Shown one piece after another: positions 17,130 through 26,484 of a DNA stretch of 64,000 nt; the first letter of the stretch is position 1, and the number at the start of each line of letters is the position of its first letter. This stretch comes from Erythrobacteraceae bacterium E2-1 Yellow Sea (lineage in GTDB: Bacteria; Pseudomonadota; Alphaproteobacteria; Sphingomonadales; Sphingomonadaceae): contig JADCLP010000001.1 of the NCBI GenBank assembly GCA_014983025.1, positions 248,001-312,000 on the forward strand. Direction: 5' to 3'. A program made the translations under genes and the position numbers. The notes below the pieces were generated by a model. The model was not told the origin of the DNA. It saw only the letters and a program-made list of their open reading frames with translations, and did no database searches.

Positions 17130-19925
17130 ATGGCTACGCGTATGCTCATCGACGCGCGCCACCCGGAAGAAACGCGGGTGGCCGTTGTCAAAGGCAACAG
17201 GATCGAAGAATTTGATTTCGAATCCGCTGAACACAAGCAGATCAAAGGTAATATCTACCTTGCCAAGGTAACCCGGGTTGAACCCTCGCTTCAGGCTGCA
17301 TTTGTCGACTTTGGCGGCAACCGGCACGGCTTCCTGGCCTTCAACGAAATCCACCCGGATTATTACCAGATCCCGCAAGCAGATCGCGAACGTCTGTTGG
17401 CGGAAGAGGCAGAAGCTGCCGAAGAAGAAGCACGTCTTCGCGCTGAAGAGGAAGATGAAGGTTTCTCCCCTGGTGATGAATATGATGCCGAGGATGAATC
17501 TGCAGAAGCGCTGGCAGAAGATCTTGCTGAAGATGGGGTCGAGGAAATCGACACCAGTGAGAAAGATAGCGTTTCCACCATCGAGGATGGTCACGTCGAC
17601 AATGATGATGACTATGACGACGCTGAAGATGATGACAACGATGATGCCGATTCGGATGTATCCTCAGAAGACGGTGATGGAGAAGCTAACGACGACAACA
17701 ATCGCCGCCGTCGTGGCCGTGGCCGCCGTCGCCAGGGTAAGGGAAAAGGCAATTCCAATGGTCGTTCCAAGGCCAAGGAAGTAGACGAAGTCCGCGCCCG
17801 TCGCATGGCGCTGCGCCGCCGATACAAGATCCAGGATGTAATCAACCGTCGCCAGGTACTGCTGGTCCAGGTGGTAAAGGAAGAACGCGGCAATAAAGGC
17901 GCCGCACTGACCACCTATCTCAGTCTGGCAGGCCGTTATACCGTTCTGATGCCTAATTCTTCGCATGGTGGCGGGATCAGCCGCAAGATCAGCTCTGCCA
18001 GCGATCGCAAGCGGTTGAAGCAAATCGTTTCAGACCTGACTCTGCCCAAGAGCATGGGCCTGATTGTTCGCACGGCGGGCCTCCAGCGTACCAAGACTGA
18101 AATCAAGCGTGATTTCGATTATCTTGCCCGGCTGTGGGATGAAATCCGCGAAAAGACGCTGTCATCAACAGCGCCAGCGCTGATCCATTCGGATTCGGAT
18201 CTGATCAAGCGCGCCATCCGAGACATTTACAACCGCGATATTGAAGAAGTCGTGGTGGAAGGTGAAGAAGGCTACAAGCTTGCTCGATCCTTCATGAAAT
18301 TGCTGATGCCCAGCCATGCGCGCCGGGTACTAGCCTATTCCGACCCTGTCCCGCTGTTCCAGCGTTACGGCGCGGAAGACCAGTTGCGGGCCATGTATGA
18401 TCCTGTCGTCCAGCTGAAATCGGGCGGTTACCTGGTCATCAACCCGACAGAGGCGCTGGTCTCGATTGACATCAACTCTGGGCGGTCGACCAAGGAACAC
18501 GGTATCGAAGCCACTGCGCTTTCCACTAACCTGGAAGCTGCCAAGGAAATCGCCCGGCAACTGCGCCTGCGCGATATGGCTGGCCTGGTTGTGATCGACT
18601 TCATCGACATGGAATACAATTCCAATGTCCGCAAAGTCGAAAAGGCCATGAAAGAAGCGCTGAAGCACGATCGCGCACGCATCCAGGTGGGACGTATTTC
18701 TGGCTTCGGCCTGATGGAAATGAGCCGCCAGCGCCTGCGCACTGGTGTGCTGGAAGCCACTACGCGCGATTGCCCGCACTGCGATGGCACAGGGCTGGTT
18801 CGCACCGCTTCAAGCGCAGGACTTTCTGCCCTGCGCCTGATCGAGGATGAAGCAGCCAAAGGCCGTGGAACCCTGATCCGCCTGGGTGCCAGCACTGAAG
18901 CCGCTATCTATTTGCTCAATTCGAAGCGCGCCGACCTTGCCGAAATCGAAGACCGGTATGGTGTCAGCGTCGAAGTCGTTCCCGAAGGGGAAGATGAAGG
19001 CGCCAAGATGAGCGTTTCCAGCTCTGGCCCGCGACCGACAGCGGCTCCTAAATTCGATCCCATCGTCGAAGAATATGATGATGAAGATATCGATGAAGAT
19101 GACCTCATCGATAATGAAGATGATGGCGATGAAGATGATCAGCCGCGCAAGAAACGCCGCCGCCGCCGCCGTGGAGGCCGAGGCCGCAACAAGAGGCACG
19201 ATGAACAAGGCGAAGACACCGAAGATTCTGGTGACGATACATCCGATGGAGCAGAGGCAGAAAGTGGCTCTGACGAACCGCGCGATGATGAGGACAAACC
19301 TCGCAAACGTCGTCGCCGGGGCGGACGCCGTCGTCGCAAGACACAAGGTGAAGAGGATACTTCCGGTGAGCAGGGTGATGAAACTTCGGAGGAATCTGAC
19401 AGCTCTGAAGCTGAATCCGTAACGCCTGCTGACGCACCTAAGGCCGAAAGTGAAGTCGAAGAAGCGCCCGTGGCAGAAAAGCCCAAGCGCAAACGCGCAC
19501 CTCGCAAGAAGAAGGTGGAAGAGGCAGAACCTCAAGCAGAAACAATCGGCACTGCTGATGCTGATGCCACACCTGCTTCAGAAGAGCCTGCAACAGAGGA
19601 AAAGCCCAAGCGCAAGCGAGCTCCCCGAAAGAAAAAGGTAGAGGTACCCGCAAAAGCTGAGGCAGAGGTCGAAGCTGAAACCATGCCTGATGCTGCTGCT
19701 GAGGAATCTGAAAAGCCTGTAAAGAAAAAGGCAGCAGCAAAGCCGAAACGAGCCACAACCAGTCGTGCAAAGAAAAAGGCTGAACCTGCCGAAGCAACTG
19801 TCACTTCTACAGTTCCCACTGAGGCAAAAACTGCCTCAGCACCCGCAGACGAGCAAACAGGTGAAAGTGGTGAATCAGAAGGTGGGCCGCGACGTGGCTG
19901 GTGGCAGCGCACCTTTGGCGAATAA
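17130..19925 (+). CDS. rne: ribonuclease E
   Basis: The endonuclease that organises the RNA degradosome and starts mRNA decay (931 aa). The S1 RNA-binding domain is split by a very acidic insert (about residues 90-190) followed by an Arg-rich patch, a layout known from alphaproteobacterial RNase E. The DNase I-like part keeps the metal ligands in VSIDINSGRST and VVIDFIDME, and the Zn-link CPHC is at 548-551. The C-terminal third is low-complexity, alternating acidic and Lys/Arg blocks, with KPKRKRAPRKKKVE present twice. The end, RRGWWQRTFGE, resembles the Gly-Trp-Trp peptide by which Caulobacter RNase E binds PNPase. The ATG at 17130 has GGAG 8 bases upstream; a longer open frame before it is non-coding leader. 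Confidence 0.96.
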   Translation: MATRMLIDARHPEETRVAVVKGNRIEEFDFESAEHKQIKGNIYLAKVTRVEPSLQAAFVDFGGNRHGFLAFNEIHPDYYQIPQADRERLLAEEAEAAEEEARLRAEEEDEGFSPGDEYDAEDESAEALAEDLAEDGVEEIDTSEKDSVSTIEDGHVDNDDDYDDAEDDDNDDADSDVSSEDGDGEANDDNNRRRRGRGRRRQGKGKGNSNGRSKAKEVDEVRARRMALRRRYKIQDVINRRQVLLVQVVKEERGNKGAALTTYLSLAGRYTVLMPNSSHGGGISRKISSASDRKRLKQIVSDLTLPKSMGLIVRTAGLQRTKTEIKRDFDYLARLWDEIREKTLSSTAPALIHSDSDLIKRAIRDIYNRDIEEVVVEGEEGYKLARSFMKLLMPSHARRVLAYSDPVPLFQRYGAEDQLRAMYDPVVQLKSGGYLVINPTEALVSIDINSGRSTKEHGIEATALSTNLEAAKEIARQLRLRDMAGLVVIDFIDMEYNSNVRKVEKAMKEALKHDRARIQVGRISGFGLMEMSRQRLRTGVLEATTRDCPHCDGTGLVRTASSAGLSALRLIEDEAAKGRGTLIRLGASTEAAIYLLNSKRADLAEIEDRYGVSVEVVPEGEDEGAKMSVSSSGPRPTAAPKFDPIVEEYDDEDIDEDDLIDNEDDGDEDDQPRKKRRRRRRGGRGRNKRHDEQGEDTEDSGDDTSDGAEAESGSDEPRDDEDKPRKRRRRGGRRRRKTQGEEDTSGEQGDETSEESDSSEAESVTPADAPKAESEVEEAPVAEKPKRKRAPRKKKVEEAEPQAETIGTADADATPASEEPATEEKPKRKRAPRKKKVEVPAKAEAEVEAETMPDAAAEESEKPVKKKAAAKPKRATTSRAKKKAEPAEATVTSTVPTEAKTASAPADEQTGESGESEGGPRRGWWQRTFGE

Positions 19926-19948
19926 TTGCACTAAACTATAAAGTATCG

Positions 19949-19982
19949 CGGGCCTGGCAGCAATGTCAGGCCCCGTTCTTTT
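19949..19982 (+). terminator. terminator after rne
   Basis: GGGCCTG pairs perfectly with CAGGCCC over a ten-base loop, followed by CG and then TTCTTTT. It starts 24 bases after the rne stop and overlaps the last codons of the convergent methyltransferase gene. Confidence 0.75.
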
Positions 19983-20601
19983 GGGCCACCCCCCATTCCA
20001 TCCAACCGGCAAAGCGCGGCGTATTGGGCATATATTCCTGATCAAGCGTACTGATGACAAATCCCCCATCAGAAATAGCAGACGCAATAGTTCGTGTAAG
20101 ATGGCACCCGCCAGCAAGGCGTTTCCAAACAGGTTCTATTCTGTTTTGCCAGCGTGCAACCGACAGGTCAGGCGCCCTGCCATGTTCAAGGAACAATAAC
20201 TTTCCACCGGGTTTCAGAATACGGCGCAACTCTGAAATAACCTGATGCTGATCCTGAACCGAACATAGGGTGAAGGTGCAAACTGCACTGTCGAATGCGT
20301 TATCCGGGAAGGGAATATTCTCGCCAAATCCCGTGACTATTTCATGGTCCCAGCCTCTGTCACAAGCGCGTTGTCGGGCAGACTCCAGCAGGCCATCATG
20401 CGGATCAATCCCGCAATAACGCGTTATAGCCGCTGTGTTGTAGAATTCCTGGTTGAGACCGCCACCGCAGCCCAGTTCAAACACATCGCCTGAGGCCAAC
20501 GGCACAACATTGGATCGGCGCTTCATGATCTGGCCTTGGCTGCACCCACACCTGATTATACGAGGCAAGATATGCGCATCATACCAGTTTGCAAAACCCA
20601 A
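19966..20601 (-). CDS. class I SAM-dependent methyltransferase (UbiE/METTL7-like)
   Basis: A 211-residue cytoplasmic methyltransferase. Motif I reads VFELGCGGGLNQEF, followed by GIDPHDGLLESAR, FPDNAFDSAVCTFTLCS and the post-I helix LRRILKPGGKLLFLEHG. The region RWQNRIEPVWKRLAGGCHLTR is typical of the METTL7/phospholipid methyltransferase-like subgroup of the UbiE superfamily. The gene starts 64 bases after the stop of the PLP enzyme on the same strand and may be cotranscribed with it. Its substrate is unknown; a quinone, lipid or small product made by the neighbours would all fit. It converges on rne. Confidence 0.82.
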   Translation of the reverse strand: MGFANWYDAHILPRIIRCGCSQGQIMKRRSNVVPLASGDVFELGCGGGLNQEFYNTAAITRYCGIDPHDGLLESARQRACDRGWDHEIVTGFGENIPFPDNAFDSAVCTFTLCSVQDQHQVISELRRILKPGGKLLFLEHGRAPDLSVARWQNRIEPVWKRLAGGCHLTRTIASAISDGGFVISTLDQEYMPNTPRFAGWMEWGVAQKNGA

Positions 20602-20665
20602 GACCGCCTCCTCCTCGCTACAAAAGAGAAAAGTTTAGCAAGAAAGGCGAATTTTGAAATGATGG

Positions 20666-22135
20666 TTAGGCAGTGCCATTCAATTGATCAGCAATACTAC
20701 GCATATCCGATACGAGCGCAGCCTGTAACGTGGCGTCATCCAATTCTGCCCAATTGCTGAATTGTGGCATAGAAAGGCCAATACGCAGGGTCCCGCCCCA
20801 CCCGCCTTCAATGCGCACGGATTTGACGGGTTGCCCCAGACGCAAACCGCCTAGCGCCATTTTCTTGTGCAATGCCTGAGCGTCTTCAAAATTATTCGAT
20901 TCTGGCAAGTTGCTGACATCGACTGTGGCCAGTGTGCGCATCTCAATAGGGTGTTCGCGCGCTTCTTCACTTTCGCCCGGCGGATAAGGTTTAACCAGCG
21001 CCAAACCCAGTGGGTCCAATATTTCGCTGCTTACTGCTCTACAGAAAGCCCCGATTATCCGGGTAATCTGTTTCATACCCAGTTTCTGGAATCGTTCCAA
21101 TTCGAACACCGATGCTTCAAGACGGAGCGCCAGAGGTATATTTGCGCTATTGGGCAAACACGCACGGCCAGCCCAATTGGCCGGAAATTCTGCAGACCGG
21201 AAAATTTGCGCAAATCCTGCTGGCAATGAAGCAGCTTCAGCTGCCAAGCTGTGCGGTACAAGAGCAAAACCATTAAAGGGTGGCCCACCCATAAATTTGG
21301 ACCCGGTCAGGAATACGATCGCTTCCCGGTCCAGATATTCACGCACGGCCTCTGCCGTAATGCGTGCCTGACAGGCATCGATCACGAACTGGACCTTTTC
21401 ACCATAGCGTGCCAGCAATTGGTCGAGATCATCCATCTCAGGCAAGATCAAACCAGTCTTGGAGCCATGCACGACATGCACCAGGGCATGGCGCCCTGCC
21501 ATGATAGCCAAGTCTATCTGCTGAGCGATGGCTGTGGCAATTGCTTGGCTGGTGCAGGCCTGCCCCTGTTCGCAACGCACAGGTACATCAGCCATTGTAA
21601 CGGCTTCCAGCCCAGCAACTTCGCTGCCCACTTCTGTTGCGATCCCCAGGGCAGTTTCATTAGCAAAATAGCGCCCATGGGCAGAGTGGATGCACCCGCT
21701 TCCCACTTCATCAGCGCCCAGCAGTATATTATGGATGCCTTGCCCAGCCTTCCCTAGCACAGCAGCCAGGGCAACATACTCCAGATCTGTGCCTGATGGT
21801 GCAAACACCACTTCGACATCATCCGGTAATTCATATGCGCAGCGAATTCTGCATCGCAAATCGTTTAACCAGGCGGAATATTCGCGCTGTTCAACATCAC
21901 CAAGTGACAGCAAATGCATAAATGCCGCAGCTGACATGTCATTCGCAGTGGACGAGGCATAGGCCAGAGTCTGTCTCGGATATGGGGCTGAAAAGTACTT
22001 GTTCAGGCCGCTCACCGGATCAAGAGTGATCCGTGCATCACCTCCGGATGAAAGCAGTTCGATCAACCTGGCAGCTCGATCATCAAATTCGATGGTTTCG
22101 AGCAAGTCAGGAAAACTTGCGGATTGAGTGCTCAT
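20666..22135 (-). CDS. uncharacterised PLP-dependent fold-type I enzyme
   Basis: About 489 aa. I do not recognise a characterised family. The architecture is that of a fold-type I PLP enzyme related to class V aminotransferases: a phosphate-binding FAPSGTDLEY (114-117), the ring-nitrogen Asp253 in FVIDACQARI, and the Schiff-base Lys280 in FLTGSKFMGGPPFNG. The N-terminal DPVSGLNKYFSAPYP and the C-terminal VRIEGGWGGTLRIGLSMPQF are distinctive. Open frame extends to 22216, with ATGs at 22150 and 22135. I favour 22135, preceded by ACAGG. It diverges from the ATP-grasp ligase gene across about 74 bases and is followed by the methyltransferase gene, so the three may share a pathway. Confidence 0.7.
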   Translation of the reverse strand: MSTQSASFPDLLETIEFDDRAARLIELLSSGGDARITLDPVSGLNKYFSAPYPRQTLAYASSTANDMSAAAFMHLLSLGDVEQREYSAWLNDLRCRIRCAYELPDDVEVVFAPSGTDLEYVALAAVLGKAGQGIHNILLGADEVGSGCIHSAHGRYFANETALGIATEVGSEVAGLEAVTMADVPVRCEQGQACTSQAIATAIAQQIDLAIMAGRHALVHVVHGSKTGLILPEMDDLDQLLARYGEKVQFVIDACQARITAEAVREYLDREAIVFLTGSKFMGGPPFNGFALVPHSLAAEAASLPAGFAQIFRSAEFPANWAGRACLPNSANIPLALRLEASVFELERFQKLGMKQITRIIGAFCRAVSSEILDPLGLALVKPYPPGESEEAREHPIEMRTLATVDVSNLPESNNFEDAQALHKKMALGGLRLGQPVKSVRIEGGWGGTLRIGLSMPQFSNWAELDDATLQAALVSDMRSIADQLNGTA

Positions 22136-22209
22136 CAATACCTGTTTCATCTTGGCGACACGTCTGGGTGGCCTTATGGGCGATGCGATACAAATGAAAG
22201 GGTTTTCGC

Positions 22210-23214
22210 TTGGCATTCCCCCACACGCCCCTCACCATCGACGGAACGATAAAAAAAGATACGCGCATTCTGTTTATTGCCAAAAATGCGCTGTGGGACG
22301 GGACCGGTTCAGCCGAAGATGGCAACCATGCCACCTACCACGTTGAAATGCGTGAAGTGTTGAAGGGCCTTGGCCTGAATCTGACAATAGCGGATCGTTT
22401 CGAAATTCTGTTCGATAAACCAGATTTCGATTTCGTCTTCCCACTGTTGAACCGAGCTGGCTTCTTCAATTCAGAAATGCTTTGCCCCTTGCTGTGTGAA
22501 CGCGCTGGCATCCCATATCTGGGGGCCAGCCCTATCCTGCGCGGTCTTTCGGATGACAAGCATCTTGCCAAACGCGCAGCGGTGGCGGCAGGCGTGCCAA
22601 CCGCCCCTTGGGCCATTTATCGCCGTGGTGCACCGATTACAGCCGAAACCTGCCCCAAGGCAGATCGTTACGTGATCAAGCCCAATAACTCCTCTGCCAG
22701 CTGGGGCGTTATGGATGCGACAGATTGGGCGAGCGTGAAGGCAGCAATCGACGGAGTGCATGATCTGGGTCACGATGCATTGGTCGAACCCTTCATCGAT
22801 GGCAGCGATGTGGAAGTGCCCACCGTCACACTGGACGAACCTATTATCCTGCCGATGATGATATTCCGGCAGGCTGACCCATCGCACCTGCGCACCTATC
22901 AGGAAAAACGTGACCTGGTCGATCGTACGCAGAAATATTCACTCGATCCGTTCGAAAATGAAACGATGAAGGCAACAATTGCCGATTACACGCGCAAGCT
23001 GTGGGCGGAGTATCGCCCCTATGATTACGGCAGGTTCGAATTTCGCGTGAACGAAGAAACGGGCGAGGTCACCTTCCTTGAGCTGAACCTCAACTGTAAT
23101 CTATGGTCACAGAAGGTGTTCGGTCGTGCTGGTCAATTGGCGGGATGGACCCAGGAACAGCTGATCGAAACGATCCTGGCACAGAGCCTGCGCCGCCACG
23201 GATTGATGGATTGA
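22210..23214 (+). CDS. ATP-grasp ligase related to D-alanine--D-alanine ligase
   Basis: A 334-residue ATP-grasp protein with the Ddl fold: IKPNNSSASWGV (Lys157) for ATP, LVEPFIDGSDVEV (Glu193), and the metal-binding FLELNLNCNLW (Glu291, Asn293). ATP-grasp ligases activate a carboxylate as acyl phosphate and join it to an amine. It differs from housekeeping Ddl in several conserved positions and is not in a cell-wall cluster, so I read it as a Ddl-like ligase acting on other amino acids or dipeptides. The start is a TTG, supported by GAAAGGG 7 bases upstream and the lack of a usable ATG. It diverges from the PLP enzyme gene. Confidence 0.78.
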   Translation: MAFPHTPLTIDGTIKKDTRILFIAKNALWDGTGSAEDGNHATYHVEMREVLKGLGLNLTIADRFEILFDKPDFDFVFPLLNRAGFFNSEMLCPLLCERAGIPYLGASPILRGLSDDKHLAKRAAVAAGVPTAPWAIYRRGAPITAETCPKADRYVIKPNNSSASWGVMDATDWASVKAAIDGVHDLGHDALVEPFIDGSDVEVPTVTLDEPIILPMMIFRQADPSHLRTYQEKRDLVDRTQKYSLDPFENETMKATIADYTRKLWAEYRPYDYGRFEFRVNEETGEVTFLELNLNCNLWSQKVFGRAGQLAGWTQEQLIETILAQSLRRHGLMD

Positions 23215-23338
23215 ACAAAGTAAACGTAACAAAAATTCGACATTCGTCGGGTTTGTGACAATTCTGCCTTCCCGCGCGCTTGCCCTCTGTGGCAAAGACG
23301 CTAGAGAGACCCGCGAATAGCAACAGGATTAAGCAGCG

Positions 23339-24121
23339 ATGGCCACCTTCACCCTGCCAAAAAATTCAAAAATCACGGGCAAGACCCGCGAGCATAAGGC
23401 TGAGGGCGGTACGCGCATCCAGAAATTCAAAATCTACCGCTACGATCCAGATAGCGGCGAAAACCCACGCTATGACACTTTCGAGATCGATCTCGACAAC
23501 TGCGGCCCCATGGTTCTGGACGCGCTGCTGAAGATCAAGAACGAAGTTGATTCCACGCTTACCTTCCGCCGTTCCTGCCGTGAAGGTATCTGCGGTTCCT
23601 GTGCCATGAACCTCAACGGCAAGAATGGCCTGGCCTGCACCACGGCGATTGAGGATTTGAAGGGCGAGATTCGCATCACACCTCTGCCGCATATGGATGT
23701 GGTCAAGGATCTGGTGCCTGATTTCACCCATTTCTATGCGCAATATGCATCTATTCGGCCATGGCTGCAGACTGTCAGCCCCACACCCAGTGGCAAGGAA
23801 CGTCTGCAATCACCGCAACAGCGCGAGAAGCTGGATGGCCTGTATGAGTGCATTTTGTGCGCCTGCTGTTCCACTAGCTGCCCCAGCTACTGGTGGAATT
23901 CGGACAAGTTCCTGGGCCCCGCAATTCTGCTCCAGGCCTATCGCTGGCTGGCTGACAGTCGTGATGAGATGACGGGTGAACGCCTTGATGCGCTGGAAGA
24001 CCCATTCCGCCTTTATCGCTGCCACACCATCATGAATTGCGCCAATGTCTGCCCCAAGGGGCTCTCTCCGGCGAAGGCGATTGCCGAAACCAAGAAGATG
24101 ATGGCTGAACGCCAAATCTGA
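23339..24121 (+). CDS. sdhB: succinate dehydrogenase iron-sulfur subunit
   Basis: The electron-transfer subunit of complex II (260 aa), which links succinate oxidation in the TCA cycle to ubiquinone. All clusters are accounted for. The [2Fe-2S] ligands are Cys80, Cys85, Cys88 and Cys100 in [15 protein letters not shown] and the following segment. The two other clusters are supplied by [16 protein letters not shown] and by [15 protein letters not shown]. Neither sdhA nor the membrane anchors sdhC and sdhD lie beside it in this window. It is followed after 10 bases by a thioesterase gene and then zapE. Confidence 0.97.
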   Translation: MATFTLPKNSKITGKTREHKAEGGTRIQKFKIYRYDPDSGENPRYDTFEIDLDNCGPMVLDALLKIKNEVDSTLTFRRSCREGICGSCAMNLNGKNGLACTTAIEDLKGEIRITPLPHMDVVKDLVPDFTHFYAQYASIRPWLQTVSPTPSGKERLQSPQQREKLDGLYECILCACCSTSCPSYWWNSDKFLGPAILLQAYRWLADSRDEMTGERLDALEDPFRLYRCHTIMNCANVCPKGLSPAKAIAETKKMMAERQI

Positions 24122-24131
24122 TTCGGGGCAA

Positions 24132-24581
24132 GTGTTGGGCGAAGCATTCCAATACGGTCCCGATCCGGATAATCCGGGCTGGCATAGCTGGAACGTCACC
24201 GACCAGACGATATTCAATGCGGCTGTGATGGGCCACATGATTACGCGCCAGGAAGGTGACAAATGTCGCCTGCGCATGGTCCCGCAGCGCCATCATCTGA
24301 ACATGCAGGGTTTCATTCATGGCGCAGTGATCCAGTCACTGATCGACATTTCACTTTTTGCATCCATACATGTTCTTGAACTGGGCAGTGCAACGGCTTC
24401 GGTCACACTCGAAGTCTCGACACAATTTGTCGGCACAGGTGACCCGTCCAAGCCATTGGATGCCATCAACGAAGTAGTCAGAGAAACTGGACGTCTTGTT
24501 TTCTTCCGCGGTGATATTGTCCAAGGCGAAGCCCGCGTTGCTGCCTTCAGCGCGATTGTAAGGAAATTCTCTGTCAAATGA
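24132..24581 (+). CDS. hotdog-fold thioesterase (PaaI-like)
   Basis: A 149-residue protein of the hotdog thioesterase superfamily, which hydrolyses acyl-CoA or aryl-CoA thioesters. The family core is seen in HLNMQGFIHGAVIQSLIDIS (about residues 55-75), followed by strands with ATASVTLEVSTQFVG and ETGRLVFFRGDIVQGEARVA. The frame opens with GTG at 24132, next to a TTG at 24135; both are weakly supported starts close to a GGGG run. The stop overlaps the zapE start (ATGA), so sdhB, this gene and zapE form a likely operon. The substrate is not evident. Confidence 0.8.
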   Translation: MLGEAFQYGPDPDNPGWHSWNVTDQTIFNAAVMGHMITRQEGDKCRLRMVPQRHHLNMQGFIHGAVIQSLIDISLFASIHVLELGSATASVTLEVSTQFVGTGDPSKPLDAINEVVRETGRLVFFRGDIVQGEARVAAFSAIVRKFSVK

Positions 24582-25690
24582 GCGGAATGCTCGCAAATTA
24601 TGAACGCCTGGTAGCTGCTGGCGAGTTACAGCCGGATACAGACCAGCGTCGCGCCGCAGAACGGCTGAACCGTTTACAGAATGATCTGGAGGCGGAAACA
24701 TCTGGCGGACTGCTGGCGCAATTGTTCGCGCGCAAGCAGATGGCCCGCGGTGTCTATATGTGGGGCGGAGTAGGTCGCGGCAAGAGCATGCTGATGGATC
24801 TGTTCGTGGATACTTTATCCATATCTGAAAAACGCCGTGTGCATTTCCACGAATTCATGCTGGAAGTGGATGCGCTGATGCGCAAGGCACGCAGCAGCGA
24901 ACGTGGCAACCCCATTGCCCCGGTGGCAAAGCAATTGGCCAATGGCATCCGCTGCCTGGCTTTTGATGAAATGGTGGTAACCAACACAGCAGACGCTGCG
25001 ATTATGAGCCGGCTTTTCACCGCTTTGATCCGTGATGAAGGCGTCACAATCGTCACCACCAGCAATCGTCCACCGCATGACCTGTACAAAGATGGGCTGA
25101 ACCGTTCTTTATTCCTGCCATTTATTGATTTGATTGAGGAAGAGCTGGATGTCCTGACGCTGGATGGGCCAGTAGATTACCGGCTTGATCGATTGGGCGG
25201 GTTGGACAGCTGGCACATCCCTTTGGGTGAACAGGCGACTGCCAATGTCCGCGAAGCCTTTTTTCGCCTGACAGATTACAAGCCTGAAGACGCTGAACAC
25301 GTCCCCACAGCAGAGCTGGAACTGGGTGGTGGCCGGACCATGCATGTACCCAAAAGCCTGAAAGGTGTGGCCGTATTCAGCTTTAAACGGTTATGTGCGG
25401 AAAATCGCGGTGCGGCGGATTACCTTGCGATCGCGCATGCCTATCACACAGTCATAGTCGTCGGTATCCCACGCATGGGACCGGAAAATCGTAATGAGGC
25501 GATCCGATTTACTAAGCTGATTGATGCATTTTACGAAAACAAGGTCAAATTGTTCGCCACCGCTGCCGCCAATCCGGAAGACCTTTATGCAAGCGGTGAC
25601 GGTGCCTTCGAATTTGAACGAACCGTCAGCCGCTTAAAAGAAATGCAGAGCGCAGATTACATGGCCCTTGGCCATGGCGTACAGGGTTGA
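24578..25690 (+). CDS. zapE: cell division protein ZapE / AFG1-like ATPase
   Basis: A 370-residue AFG1-family ATPase. The Walker A motif GGVGRGKS is at 63-70, Walker B is in CLAFDEMVVTN, and the AFG1 signatures HFHEFMLEV and TTSNRPPHDLYKDGLNR are intact. In E. coli ZapE associates with the Z-ring under stress. In mitochondria the homologue helps turn over respiratory chain subunits, which fits its place in an operon with sdhB. It overlaps the thioesterase gene by four bases. Length and motifs are normal for the family. Confidence 0.92.
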   Translation: MSGMLANYERLVAAGELQPDTDQRRAAERLNRLQNDLEAETSGGLLAQLFARKQMARGVYMWGGVGRGKSMLMDLFVDTLSISEKRRVHFHEFMLEVDALMRKARSSERGNPIAPVAKQLANGIRCLAFDEMVVTNTADAAIMSRLFTALIRDEGVTIVTTSNRPPHDLYKDGLNRSLFLPFIDLIEEELDVLTLDGPVDYRLDRLGGLDSWHIPLGEQATANVREAFFRLTDYKPEDAEHVPTAELELGGGRTMHVPKSLKGVAVFSFKRLCAENRGAADYLAIAHAYHTVIVVGIPRMGPENRNEAIRFTKLIDAFYENKVKLFATAAANPEDLYASGDGAFEFERTVSRLKEMQSADYMALGHGVQG

Positions 25691-25764
25691 TTTCCTAGCT
25701 TCCGCATCCATTTGATAGGTGTTTCCGGCGGACAGCTAGCTTCCCCGCCGATGTGGAAATACCC

Positions 25765-26463
25765 ATGATTGATATCCGTCCCTTCAACTCGCTTGGCGCA
25801 GCTGATCACGGCTGGCTTGATGCCCGGCATCATTTCAGTTTCGCCAATTATATTGACCGCAACCGCATGGGATGGGGCGCTATCCGTGTCTGGAACGATG
25901 ATACGATTGCCCCACAAACAGGCTTTCCACCCCATCCCCATAATGACATGGAAATCATTACCTTTGTGCGCACTGGCGCGATCACCCATCGTGACAGTTT
26001 GGGCAATGAAGGCCGCACGTCAGCTGGCGATGTTCAGGTTATGAGCGCCGGGACAGGCATCACCCATTCCGAATATAATCTGGAGGATGAGGCCACGACA
26101 CTGTTTCAGATCTGGATTTATCCTGATCAAACAGGCGATAAACCAGGCTGGGGACAACGCGAATTTCCCAAAGCCGGGCGTGAGGGCGGTTTTGAAATTG
26201 TCGCCAGCGGGACACCTGCACAAGACAATGCCCTGCCCATACGAACCGATGCAAAGGTTGCAGCTGCAACATTGAAGGCTGGGCAATCAGCGCAGTGGAC
26301 GGCCGATCCTGCACGCCATCAATATCTGGTTGGCACAGGGGGCAAAATTCGCGTCAACGGGATTGATGCGCAGCCGCGGGATGGTGTCGCCATTACCGGC
26401 GAAGCCACCATTACTGTTGAAGCATTGGAAAATGCAGAGGTTGTTCTGGTCGACGCGAGATGA
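25765..26463 (+). CDS. pirin family protein (YhhW-like)
   Basis: A bicupin of 232 aa. The N-terminal cupin keeps the four pirin metal ligands: His57 and His59 in PPHPHNDME, and His101 and Glu103 in GTGITHSEYN. E. coli YhhW and human pirin of this family cleave quercetin in vitro, though the physiological role is mostly unknown. The ATG at 25765 matches the usual N-terminus MIDIRPFNSLG. A GTG four codons earlier has poorer context. It lies 74 bases after zapE and converges on the DSF synthase gene with a 21-base gap. Confidence 0.9.
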   Translation: MIDIRPFNSLGAADHGWLDARHHFSFANYIDRNRMGWGAIRVWNDDTIAPQTGFPPHPHNDMEIITFVRTGAITHRDSLGNEGRTSAGDVQVMSAGTGITHSEYNLEDEATTLFQIWIYPDQTGDKPGWGQREFPKAGREGGFEIVASGTPAQDNALPIRTDAKVAAATLKAGQSAQWTADPARHQYLVGTGGKIRVNGIDAQPRDGVAITGEATITVEALENAEVVLVDAR

Positions 26464-26484
26464 ACAAAGTGCTGCAGCGCGCCA

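Noticed and set aside
17400-17700. GAA/GAT-rich tracts in rne considered as a DNA repeat or recombinational hot spot
   Set aside because: They encode an acidic insert in frame and are not exact tandem copies.
18810-19535. Long minus-strand frames rich in Ile, Phe and Ala
   Set aside because: They mirror the Glu/Lys/Asp-rich coding repeats of rne and only look like membrane proteins for that reason.
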